From assembly GCA_030645675.1 (NCBI GenBank), contig JAUSLQ010000192.1, positions 1 through 35,868 of the forward strand: 35,868 nt of DNA, given 5' to 3'. Of this stretch, positions 9,079 through 16,518 are shown piece after piece. Positions within the stretch are counted from its first letter, which is position 1. Every line of letters begins with the position of its first letter. The notes beneath the pieces were generated by a model. The model was not told the DNA's origin. It saw only the letters and a list, made by a program, of their open reading frames with translations, and did not search any database. Made by a program: the position numbers and the translations under genes. The DNA is from Actinomycetota bacterium (GTDB lineage: Bacteria > Actinomycetota > Acidimicrobiia > Acidimicrobiales > Ilumatobacteraceae).

Positions 9079-12044
9079 CCGCCGTGCGCCGCTTCTTCGG
9101 CCACGTGGCCCACCCGATGCTGTGGCTGCGCGGCGTGTGCGGCGGCGAAGCGGCGTTCCCCCTCGTGGTGCTGTTCGGTCTGAACGCGGTGGACGAACTG
9201 GACCGCACGGCGTTCGGCATCCTGCTGCCCAACATCCGCGACGAGTTCAACCTGGACAACACGAAGGTGCTCGGGTTGGTGGCGCTCGCGTCGTTGGCCG
9301 CGCTGGCGCTGCAGGTGCCCATCGCCCAGTTCGCCGACCGCTCGAAGCGCGTGCCGCTGGCGATCATCGGCGCGCTGGTGTGGGGCACCTTCAGCGGCAT
9401 GACTGCACTGTCCACCGGTGTGGTGCTGCTCACCGTGGCCCGCAGCGGCAGCAGCATCGGCAAGGCGGTGATCGACCCCACGCACAACTCGCTGCTGGCC
9501 GACTACTACCCCATCGAGGCGCGCAGCCGAGTGTTCAGCACGCACCGGGCGGCCAACGCTGTCGGCGCGTTCGTGGGCCCACTGACCGCCGGCCTGTTGG
9601 CCTACACGTTCGACTGGCGTGTGCCGTTCATGGTCTTCGTAGTGCCGACGGTGGTGTTCGCCGTGCTGGCCCTGCGCCTGCGCGAGCCCGTGCGCGGCAA
9701 GTGGGAACGGGCAGCGATGGGGGCCAGCGAGGAAGTGGCAGGCACCGAGGAGGTGGTGCCGTCGTTCGCCGAGAGCTGGCGCACCGTGCAGCAGATCCCC
9801 ACGCTGCAGCGGCTGTGGTGGAGCCTGCCCTTCCTGGCCACCGCGATGATCGGGTTCGTCACGCTGGCCGCGCTGCTGTACGAGCAGCAGTTCGATCTCG
9901 ACGAGCGGGCGCGTGGCATCGCCGCCGCAGTGGCCGAGCCCTTCCAGCTGGTGGGTCTGGTGGTGGGCACCCGCATCATCACCAAGCGCTACCTCGCCGA
10001 CATGCGCGGCCTCATCCGGTTCATCTCGCGAGTGGCCGTCGGCACCTCGCTCGCCGCGATCGGCTTCTCGCTGGCCCCCAACGTGGTGGTGGCAGTGGCG
10101 TTCAACTGCGTGATCTCGGCGACGCTGGCCATCGTCGGCCCCGGCATCCTCGTCGCGCTGTCGCTGGCCATTCCAGCCCGCGCCCGCGCGACGGGCTTCT
10201 CGGTCGCGTCGCTGTGGGTGATACCCGGCCTGCTGGTGCTGCCGCTGATCGGCTGGCTCAGCAACCACCTCGGCATCCGCTGGGGCATGCTGACGCTGGT
10301 GCCGCTGTTCATCATCGGCAGCCTCATCCTGGGCACCGCGCAGCACACCATCGACGGCGACATCGCTCAGGTGTGGAAGGCATCCGCCGCTCGCAGCGAG
10401 GCGCTGTACCAACGCCGACACGGCCAGGCCGACCTGCTGCTGGTGCGTGGCCTGGACGCCGGCTACGGAGGGCGGCAGGTGCTGCACGGCATCGACCTCG
10501 ATGTGAAGGAGGGCGAGATCGTCGCCCTGCTGGGGACCAACGGCGCGGGCAAGAGCACCCTGCTGAAGGCGATCAGCGGGGTGGTGGAGGCGAACCGCGG
10601 CGCGGTGATCCTGGACGGCCGCGATGTCACGCATGCGCCGCCGAACGAGATCGCGGCCCTGGGTATCGGCCAGATGCCCGGCGGCCAGGGAGTGTTCGGC
10701 GGGCTCACCGTGCACGAGAACCTGCAGCTCTCCGGGTGGACGCGGCGCCATGACTCCGCAGGACGCGATGCGGCCATCGCCGAGGTGCTCGCGATGTTCC
10801 CGGTGCTGCACGACCGGCTGCACCGCGCGGCCGCAGATCTCAGCGGTGGGCAGCAGCAGATGCTGGCGCTGGGCATGGCGTTCGTGGCCAAGCCGCGAGT
10901 GCTGCTGATCGCCGTGCTGTCGCTGGGCCGGGCCCCTGTGGTGGTCGGCCAGCTGCTGCCGCTGGTGCAGCGCGTGGCCGCCGAGGGCACTGCCGTCATC
11001 CTGGTGGAGCAGAGCGTCAACGTCGCGCTCACGGTTGCAGAACGGGCGTACTTCATGGAGCGTGGCGAGATCCGCTTCTCCGGTGCCACTGCCGAGCTGA
11101 TGGAGCGCGGCGATCTGCTGCGCTCGGTGTTCCTCACGGCCGCCAACGCGCCCGCCCCGGCTGCATCCGCCACCCCCACCGCCACCCCCACCGCAGCCGC
11201 CACCGCCACCGCAGCCGCCACCGCAGCCGCCGGCGAGGCCGATGTGCTGCCGCTGCTGCGGGTGGTGGAGATCACCCGCCGCTTCGGTGGCAACCGCGCC
11301 GTCAACGGGGCGACGTTCGACGTCGGCCAAGGCGAGATCGTGGGCATGATCGGCCCCAACGGTGCGGGCAAGACCACCATCTTCGATCTGCTCAGCGGGT
11401 TCGTGTCAGTGGATTCGGGCCGCATCCTGCTGGATGGCCATGACATGACCGACGCCAGCGCCGAGCGACGGGCGAAGGCGGGCCTCGGCCGCAGCTTCCA
11501 GGACGCTCGCCTGTTCCCCGACATGACCGTCAGTGAGACGCTGGCGGTCGCACTGGAACGGTGGGTGCACAGCCGCAGCGCGATCGCTGCAGCACTGCGC
11601 CTTCCCGCCGTGTTCGACGACGAAGAGCGCACCGCACTGCGCGTTCACGAACTGATCGAGCTGATGCACCTGGGTGACTACCGCAACGCATTCGTGCGCG
11701 AGCTGTCCACTGGCACCCGCAGGGTGGTCGACCTCGCCTGCCTGGCCGCGCACCGTCCGGTCATGGTGCTGCTCGACGAACCGAGCAGCGGCATCGCGCA
11801 GCGCGAAGTAGAGGCGCTGGCCCCGGTGCTGCAACGCCTGCGCGACGAGATGGGCGCCAGCCTGCTGGTGATCGAGCACGACATCCCTCTGATCTCGTCG
11901 ATCAGCGACCGCCTGCTCGCGCTGGACCAAGGGAAGGTGCTGGCCGAGGGCGAACCGTCCGCCGTGCTGGCCCACCCGGACGTGATAGAGAGCTATCTGG
12001 GGAACAACATCGCGGCGCGCGAGCGCAGCGGCACAAGGGGGTAG
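9075..12044 (+). CDS. MFS transporter fused to LivF-like and LivG-like ABC ATPases
   Basis: A 989-residue three-part protein in one uninterrupted frame. Residues about 1-440 are an MFS transporter with about 12 hydrophobic segments and the motif QFADRSKRVPLA in the 2-3 loop. Residues about 453-695 are a LivF-like ATPase with Walker A GTNGAGKST (487-495) and signature LSGGQQQM, but the Walker B reads LLIAVLSLGRAP: Ala613 and Val614 stand where Asp and Glu are expected. An Ala/Thr/Pro linker (about 696-725) leads to a LivG-like ATPase with Walker A GPNGAGKTT (760-768), signature variant LSTGTRR, intact Walker B LLDEPSSG (Asp901, Glu902) and switch His in VIEHD. It should energise the LivHM permease encoded just upstream. 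The role of the MFS part is unknown: second carrier, membrane anchor or regulator. The GTG at 9075 overlaps the upstream stop. A longer open frame reaching back to 6267 is only a shadow of LivHM. Confidence 0.9.
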   Translation: MTAVRRFFGHVAHPMLWLRGVCGGEAAFPLVVLFGLNAVDELDRTAFGILLPNIRDEFNLDNTKVLGLVALASLAALALQVPIAQFADRSKRVPLAIIGALVWGTFSGMTALSTGVVLLTVARSGSSIGKAVIDPTHNSLLADYYPIEARSRVFSTHRAANAVGAFVGPLTAGLLAYTFDWRVPFMVFVVPTVVFAVLALRLREPVRGKWERAAMGASEEVAGTEEVVPSFAESWRTVQQIPTLQRLWWSLPFLATAMIGFVTLAALLYEQQFDLDERARGIAAAVAEPFQLVGLVVGTRIITKRYLADMRGLIRFISRVAVGTSLAAIGFSLAPNVVVAVAFNCVISATLAIVGPGILVALSLAIPARARATGFSVASLWVIPGLLVLPLIGWLSNHLGIRWGMLTLVPLFIIGSLILGTAQHTIDGDIAQVWKASAARSEALYQRRHGQADLLLVRGLDAGYGGRQVLHGIDLDVKEGEIVALLGTNGAGKSTLLKAISGVVEANRGAVILDGRDVTHAPPNEIAALGIGQMPGGQGVFGGLTVHENLQLSGWTRRHDSAGRDAAIAEVLAMFPVLHDRLHRAAADLSGGQQQMLALGMAFVAKPRVLLIAVLSLGRAPVVVGQLLPLVQRVAAEGTAVILVEQSVNVALTVAERAYFMERGEIRFSGATAELMERGDLLRSVFLTAANAPAPAASATPTATPTAAATATAAATAAAGEADVLPLLRVVEITRRFGGNRAVNGATFDVGQGEIVGMIGPNGAGKTTIFDLLSGFVSVDSGRILLDGHDMTDASAERRAKAGLGRSFQDARLFPDMTVSETLAVALERWVHSRSAIAAALRLPAVFDDEERTALRVHELIELMHLGDYRNAFVRELSTGTRRVVDLACLAAHRPVMVLLDEPSSGIAQREVEALAPVLQRLRDEMGASLLVIEHDIPLISSISDRLLALDQGKVLAEGEPSAVLAHPDVIESYLGNNIAARERSGTRG

Positions 12045-12048
12045 GGGC

Positions 12049-13818
12049 ATGCAGCCTGGCAGCGCAGCGGGAGCAACCGGCGGCAGCAGTCGTCAGCTGA
12101 AGCGATGGGGGCCGATCGCGGGCGTGCTCGCGGTCATCGCCGTCGGCGTGGTCGTGCTCGTGGTCACCAGCGGCGACGACGACAAGACGTTGACGGCTGC
12201 CTCCACATCGACGGCGGCCGTGGCCACCACGCCCGCCTCGACAGCGCCGGGTGCCGAGACCACGGCCCCGGGCACCAGCGATGCGCCTGCGGAGATCTCC
12301 TACCCGCTGTCGTACTCGCAGGCCGTCGAGCAGGGCGTGGCCGATCAGATCGAGTGGGGTGATCGTTGCGACACCACCAGCGGCCGGCTTGCCGTGCCCG
12401 ATTACTTCGCGCCCGAGTGCATGGCACCGTTCAGCGGCGACAACGGCGGCTCCACTGCCACGGGCGTCACGGCCGACGAGATCACGCTGGTGTACTACGA
12501 GGGCCAGGCGCTCGACCCGATCATCGCCTACATCACCGACGCCATCGCCGTCGACGACACCAACGCCGACCAGTTCGCGACGATGAAGGAGCTGGTGCGC
12601 TACTACGAGGCGTACTACGAGCTGTACGGCCGGAAGATCAACCTCGTGACCTACGAAGGCACGGGGAACGCGCAGGACGAAGTGGCTGCTCGTGCCGACG
12701 CCGCTGCCATCGCCGACAAGTACTCGCCGTTCGCAGTGCTGGGCGGCCCGGCGCTGACCAGCGCGTTCGCCGACGAGCTGGCCCGGCGGCAGGTGCTGTG
12801 CATCGGCTGCACACCCGGCCAACCCGCCGACTTCTACACCGAGCGAGACCCGTATGTGTGGGGCCTGGACGGCAGCGCGCTGCAGAAGCAGACGCACGTG
12901 CTGGAGTTCATCGAGAAGCAGCTACTGGGCAAGAACGCCGAGCACGGCGGCGCGGGCGTGCAGAGCCAGCCGCGCACCTTCGGTCTGGTGTACCTGCAGA
13001 GCAGCGGTGCGTCCAAGGATCTGGCCGACACCTTCGCCGCCGAAATGGACGCGCTGGGTGCGCCGTTCGCCGCGGTGTCGGCCTACGACCTGGCCACCAT
13101 CCAGCAGACTGCCTCGCAGGTGATCGCGTCGATGAAGGCGGCGGGCGTCACCACCATCGTGTTCAGTGGCGACCCGGTTGCCCCGCGCGACTTCACGAGG
13201 GAAGCCACCGCGCAGGAGTACTTCCCCGAGTGGCTGGTGGCCGCCAGCACGCTGGTGGATGTCACTGCCTTCGCCCGCACGTACGACCAGCAGCAATGGC
13301 AGCATGCATTCGGTGTCACCCAGCTCGCCGCGCGCAGCAACCCCACCACCAGTGGCGCCTACGCGAACTACACCTGGTTCACCGGGCAGGACCCGCCGGC
13401 CGACGACACGATCAACACGATCGCACCCAACCCGGCGCTGTTCTTCGCAGTCGTACAACAGGCGGGCCCCAACCTGACGCCCGAGTCGTTCCGCGATGCG
13501 GCATTCGCATCGAGGGGCACCGTCCCCGGCATCAGCCAGCCGTACCTCACCTACGGCGACAAGGGCTACTGGGGCGGGGTGCCCGACTACCAGGGTGTCG
13601 ACGATGCGACGGTGTTCTGGTGGGATGCCGCCGCCACCGGTGCCGACGAGATCCGCCGTGAGGGCACCGGCATGTACCAGTACGTCGACGGCGGCCAGCG
13701 CTACCTGCCCGGCGAGTGGCCCACCGACGAGAAGCTGTTCGACCCTGAGGGCGCCCTCCCGATCTACACCACCCCGCCCGCCGGCGAAGAGCGCGGCGAC
13801 TACCCCAGCCCTGCCTGA
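12049..13818 (+). CDS. ABC transporter substrate-binding protein (branched-chain amino acid type)
   Basis: Extracytoplasmic solute-binding protein of 589 residues, the ligand receptor for the transporter encoded by the two preceding genes. A single N-terminal hydrophobic segment (about 21-42) anchors it; no lipobox Cys is present, so it is probably tethered as an uncleaved membrane protein or released by signal peptidase I. A Thr/Ala/Ser-rich linker (about 46-80) precedes a type 1 periplasmic-binding fold with segments such as ITLVYYEGQALDP and TTIVFSGDPVAPRDF. It is longer than the usual 370-400-residue LivJ proteins. The gene begins 4 bp after the fusion gene, so it belongs to the same operon. 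The ligand is unknown. Confidence 0.88.
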   Translation: MQPGSAAGATGGSSRQLKRWGPIAGVLAVIAVGVVVLVVTSGDDDKTLTAASTSTAAVATTPASTAPGAETTAPGTSDAPAEISYPLSYSQAVEQGVADQIEWGDRCDTTSGRLAVPDYFAPECMAPFSGDNGGSTATGVTADEITLVYYEGQALDPIIAYITDAIAVDDTNADQFATMKELVRYYEAYYELYGRKINLVTYEGTGNAQDEVAARADAAAIADKYSPFAVLGGPALTSAFADELARRQVLCIGCTPGQPADFYTERDPYVWGLDGSALQKQTHVLEFIEKQLLGKNAEHGGAGVQSQPRTFGLVYLQSSGASKDLADTFAAEMDALGAPFAAVSAYDLATIQQTASQVIASMKAAGVTTIVFSGDPVAPRDFTREATAQEYFPEWLVAASTLVDVTAFARTYDQQQWQHAFGVTQLAARSNPTTSGAYANYTWFTGQDPPADDTINTIAPNPALFFAVVQQAGPNLTPESFRDAAFASRGTVPGISQPYLTYGDKGYWGGVPDYQGVDDATVFWWDAAATGADEIRREGTGMYQYVDGGQRYLPGEWPTDEKLFDPEGALPIYTTPPAGEERGDYPSPA

Positions 13819-13829
13819 CGCAGGCGCGG

Positions 13830-14504
13830 TCACCCTGCCGGCAGCGACCAGTCGATCGGCTCGAGGCCGGCTTCCAGCAGCGCGGCGTTGGTGCGGCTGA
13901 ACGGGTGGCTGCCGAAGAATCCGTTGTGCGCGCTGAGCGGCGACGGGTGGGCCGACTCGATCACCGTGTGGCGGGTGAGGTCGATCAGCGACTTCTTCTT
14001 GCGTGCCGATGCGCCCCACAGCACGAACACCACCCGGTGCGACTTGCCGTTGACCGTGCGCAGCACCTCATCGGTGAACATCTCCCAACCCTGGCCCTGG
14101 TGCGAGGCGGCCTGCCCGGCCCGCACGGTGAGCGTGGTGTTCAACAGCAGCACGCCCTGCCGGGCCCAGGCCTCGAGGTTGCCGTGCGAGGGGATGGGCA
14201 GCCCGAGGTCGCTGTGCAGCTCCTTGTAGATGTTGGCCAACGACGGGGGCACGGCCACGCCCGGCCGCACGGAGAAGCACAGGCCGTGCGCCTGGTTGGG
14301 CCCGTGGTATGGGTCCTGCCCGAGGATCACCACCCGGGTGCGCTCGTACGGCGTGAGGTGGAGGGCGGCGAACACTTCCGGGTCGGGCGGAAAAACGGTG
14401 TAGCGGGCCCGCTGGCCCGCTACGAACCGTTGAAGTTGTTGCCAGTACGGCTTGGCGAACTCGCCGCGCAGCACCGGGTTCCAGTCAGTCGTGTGCGACG
14501 CCAC
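13830..14504 (-). CDS. ung: Uracil-DNA glycosylase (family 1)
   Basis: Base-excision repair enzyme that removes uracil from DNA; 224 residues, normal length for family 1. The water-activating motif GQDPYHGPNQAHGLCFSV is complete with catalytic Asp64, and the DNA-intercalating loop HPSPLSAHNGFFGSHPFS is present with catalytic His186. The start is a GTG at 14504 with a CATACT box 6 nt upstream, consistent with a leaderless message. The gene converges on the substrate-binding-protein gene with an 11-bp gap. Confidence 0.97.
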   Translation of the reverse strand: MASHTTDWNPVLRGEFAKPYWQQLQRFVAGQRARYTVFPPDPEVFAALHLTPYERTRVVILGQDPYHGPNQAHGLCFSVRPGVAVPPSLANIYKELHSDLGLPIPSHGNLEAWARQGVLLLNTTLTVRAGQAASHQGQGWEMFTDEVLRTVNGKSHRVVFVLWGASARKKKSLIDLTRHTVIESAHPSPLSAHNGFFGSHPFSRTNAALLEAGLEPIDWSLPAG

Positions 14505-14510
14505 CCCGTC

Positions 14511-14516
14511 AGTATG
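14511..14516 (-). promoter_or_regulatory. -10-like box of ung
   Basis: CATACT on the minus strand ends 6 nt before the GTG of ung. It differs by one base from the GATACT found at the same spacing before the M15 peptidase gene. Confidence 0.45.
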
Positions 14517-14545
14517 GACGACCGACCGGGCCTGACCGAGGGTGG

Positions 14546-15055
14546 TCAGTCGTGGCCGGGGCCGTCGTCGCTGCCGCCGCCGTGGCCGCCGTGGTCGTCG
14601 TTGCTGTCGTCATCGTCATCGCTGTCGTTACCGCTGTCGTTACCGCTGTCGTCATCGCTGTCGTCATCGCTGTCGTTACCGCTGTCGTCGATGGTGCCGC
14701 TGCCGGGGGTGGTGCTGGTGGTGTCGTCGTCATCGTCGTCACTGTCGTCGTCGTCGCCGTTGCCGCGGCCGTGGTGCTGGCCGTCGTCGCTGTCGTCATC
14801 GTCGTCGATCGACGTGTTCGGGCCGCTGGTGCTCGGGTCCGAGGTGCTCGGGTCGGAGGTGGACGGGTCGGAGGTGCTCGGGTCGGAGGTGCTCGGGTCG
14901 GAGGTGGTGGGCAGCGAGGTCTCGGTGACGGTGTCCTCGATGCGGATGGGGCTGCTGCCGGTGGCGGCGGCAGCCAGGCCGGCCATTCCGATCACCAGTG
15001 CGCCCGAGGCGGCGGTGATCAGCAGGAGGCGGCGGCTGCGGGGCTGGTGCTTCAT
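14546..15055 (-). CDS. Secreted Asp/Ser-rich low-complexity protein
   Basis: Exported protein of 169 residues with no recognised family. A clear signal peptide (MKHQPRSRRLLLITAASGALVI region, cleavage near AAA-AT at about 32) is followed by tandem TSDPS pentapeptides (about 48-75), then a strongly acidic tail built of Asp, Ser, Asn and Gly, with a few His at the end (GHGG, GPGHD). Such a composition could bind Ca2+ or other divalent cations or form a flexible surface layer; this is inference only. The ATG at 15055 has a good ribosome site (AGAAGGA about 9 nt upstream); the frame extends further up but without conservation or a signal. The upstream region carries the same two-block motif as the ECF sigma gene, so the protein is probably a target of that sigma factor. 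Confidence 0.75.
   Translation of the reverse strand: MKHQPRSRRLLLITAASGALVIGMAGLAAAATGSSPIRIEDTVTETSLPTTSDPSTSDPSTSDPSTSDPSTSDPSTSGPNTSIDDDDDSDDGQHHGRGNGDDDDSDDDDDDTTSTTPGSGTIDDSGNDSDDDSDDDSGNDSGNDSDDDDDSNDDHGGHGGGSDDGPGHD
14603..14690. repeat. 12-nt minisatellite encoding the Asp-rich tail
   Basis: Imperfect tandem units of the form GCTGTCGTYAYC encode alternating Asp, Asn and Ser on the minus strand. Units are multiples of three, so copy-number changes keep the frame. Confidence 0.7.
14826..14916. repeat. 15-nt minisatellite encoding TSDPS repeats
   Basis: About six near-identical units of GGTGCTCGGGTCGGA, one varied by GGACGG and one ending GGTGG, encode tandem TSDPS pentapeptides on the minus strand. 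Confidence 0.8.
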
Positions 15056-15110
15056 GACGGTGGTTCCTTCTTCCGTGGGTGGTGGTGTCGTGCGTTCGTT
15101 CCGACGGTGA

Positions 15111-15154
15111 TGACACGCCACACGAGCGGGGAAGGTTTGGTCGTCGGGAAAGAA
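15111..15154 (-). promoter_or_regulatory. ECF-type promoter upstream of the Asp-rich protein gene
   Basis: On the minus strand the block GACCAAACC (15142-15134), a 14-nt spacer and the block GGCGTGTCA (15119-15111) repeat exactly the arrangement found upstream of the sigma gene at 16400-16431. A shared TTCTTTCC lies just upstream (15154-15147). Read as AAC-N17-CGT it fits the general ECF promoter form. The predicted start site is roughly 45-50 nt before the ATG at 15055. Assignment to the neighbouring sigma factor is inference. Confidence 0.6.
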
Positions 15155-15156
15155 GC

Positions 15157-15855
15157 TCAGCTCTCCTCGAGCTTGACCAGGCTGATCGCACCGTTGGCGA
15201 TCTCGACGCGGATGCGGGTCTCGTGCGAGTCCGACTGGAAGCGCACCTCCACACGGCTGCCACCGCTGCTGTCGATGCGGACCGTGAAGCCCGCCGCGGG
15301 TGTGGGGCCGCCGATGATCGACAACGAGCCGTTCTGCAGCTTCACCGTCAGCGAGCCGCCGACGCCGCTGAACGTCTTCGTCTCCGAGACCGGGTTGGTG
15401 GCGGGCGTCGTCGGCTGGGTGGGTGCGGTGGTGGGTTGGGTGACGGGTGTGGTGCCCGGCGTGCTGCTGGGCGTCGAGCCGCCGTTGGACCCATCGACCG
15501 TCGTGTCGACCGACGAGTTGTCGGTGGACGTGGCGGTGGTGTCGTCGACAGACGCGACCGTCGAGTCGTCGGTGGAATCGCCGGTCGTGCTGTCAGTGAT
15601 GCCGCTGGTGTCGGGGGCGCTGAGGTCGCTGCTGCCACCGGGCTGCAGGGTGCGCGAATCGTTGCCGCGGCCGGCGGCCAGCACCGCGCCCGCGAACAGC
15701 ACGCCGCAGGCAGCCGTGGTTGCCACCATCATGCGGCGGCGCTTCACCTGGCGCACTCGGCCCTGCACCCGCGAGTAGGCGGTGTTCACATCGGGAAAGG
15801 CACCGCCGGCGCGGCCGAGCAGGCGCTCCAGTTCCGGGTCGTCGAATTCGCTCAT
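15157..15855 (-). CDS. Putative membrane-bound anti-sigma factor
   Basis: Protein of 232 residues whose ATG overlaps the stop of the ECF sigma gene by 4 bp, the classical sigma/anti-sigma arrangement. The cytoplasmic part (about 1-41) is short, ending in the basic stretch QVKRRR. One transmembrane helix (about 43-61, ATTAACGVLFAGAVLAAG) follows, then a long Ser/Thr/Asp/Pro linker (about 68-150), then a C-terminal domain of predicted beta strands (about 153-232, FSGVGGSLTVKLQNGSLSI onward). No HxxxCxxC zinc motif of the ZAS class is visible. The role is inferred from position and topology; the outer domain could sense an envelope signal. The family is not recognised. Confidence 0.65.
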   Translation of the reverse strand: MSEFDDPELERLLGRAGGAFPDVNTAYSRVQGRVRQVKRRRMMVATTAACGVLFAGAVLAAGRGNDSRTLQPGGSSDLSAPDTSGITDSTTGDSTDDSTVASVDDTTATSTDNSSVDTTVDGSNGGSTPSSTPGTTPVTQPTTAPTQPTTPATNPVSETKTFSGVGGSLTVKLQNGSLSIIGGPTPAAGFTVRIDSSGGSRVEVRFQSDSHETRIRVEIANGAISLVKLEES

Positions 15856-16385
15856 CGGTGTGTCTCCTGGTCTGCTGCGAACACGCCTCGCAGGCGGTCG
15901 CGGCCCTGGTGCAGGTGGAACTTGACCGCACCCTCACTGATCTTCAGCGACGCGGCGACTTCCGCAACGCTGAGGCCGTTCACGTAGAACAGCGCCATCG
16001 CCAGTCGCTGCTGGCGGGGAAGGTCGGCCAGCAGGGCGGCCACGTCGGTGCCGTTCGACCACTCCACCTGGTCGGGGCGGGCGTCGGCCTGCAGCCGCTC
16101 CATAGCCCGTTCCTTGCGGCCGTGGCGGCGGTGGTCGTCGCGCAGCTTGTTGATCGCCACCCGGCGGATCCAGCCGACCGGGTCGTCGTAGCGCTCGACG
16201 CGCCGCCAGTGCAGGTGGGCCTTGACGAACGCCTCTTGCACAGCGTCGGCGGCCGATTCCTGGCTGCCCGACACGACTGCAAGGGCCCGCACGAGGCGCG
16301 GATAGTGGGCGCGGAAGAGGGATTCGAGTGACTCGACGACCACGACATCGCCGACGCCGGTTGCGTCGCTCATGAGAGCTGCCAT
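15852..16385 (-). CDS. ECF-family RNA polymerase sigma factor
   Basis: Extracytoplasmic-function sigma-70 factor of about 177 residues. Region 2 is seen in LFRAHYPRLVRALAVVSG, then AADAVQEAFVKAHLHW and VGWIRRVAINKLRDDHRR, which recognise and melt the -10 element. Region 4 with its helix-turn-helix is ALFYVNGLSVAEVAASL and ISEGAVKFHLHQGRDRLR. The ATG at 16385 has TGTGGAAACG before it; an ATG at 16373 is an alternative. Promoter-like blocks sit directly upstream, so positive autoregulation is likely. The stop overlaps the start of the putative anti-sigma gene (ATGA), giving coupled translation. Confidence 0.93.
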   Translation of the reverse strand: MAALMSDATGVGDVVVVESLESLFRAHYPRLVRALAVVSGSQESAADAVQEAFVKAHLHWRRVERYDDPVGWIRRVAINKLRDDHRRHGRKERAMERLQADARPDQVEWSNGTDVAALLADLPRQQRLAMALFYVNGLSVAEVAASLKISEGAVKFHLHQGRDRLRGVFAADQETHR

Positions 16386-16399
16386 CGTTTCCACAGGAG

Positions 16400-16441
16400 T
16401 GACACGCCGGAACTGTGGCCGCGGTTTGGTCTCGGAAAGAA
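16400..16441 (-). promoter_or_regulatory. ECF-type promoter upstream of the sigma factor gene
   Basis: Minus-strand blocks GACCAAACC (16431-16423) and GGCGTGTCA (16408-16400) are separated by 14 nt and preceded by TTCTTTCC (16441-16434). The same blocks and spacing occur at 15111-15154. If the -10 is CGTGTC the leader is only about 10 nt for the ATG at 16385 and about 22 nt for the one at 16373, so the downstream start deserves consideration. Confidence 0.6.
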
Positions 16442-16518
16442 ATTCTTCGAGGAAAGAAGTGCAAGAGTTGGATGGATCTTGGATCTCGGCTGATGTGAAC
16501 GGCGACAAAGGAACCACG

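Noticed and set aside
8499-11330. 943-residue minus-strand ORF antisense to the transporter cassette
   Set aside because: It is a mirror of the LivM/MFS/LivF coding frame with Gln/His/Arg-rich translation. The plus-strand proteins are unambiguous.
16409-16432. Plus-strand GGAACT...GTCT as an ECF promoter for the lipoprotein gene
   Set aside because: The GGAACT lies in the non-conserved spacer of the minus-strand promoter and has no counterpart at the second site. The conserved blocks point to the minus strand.
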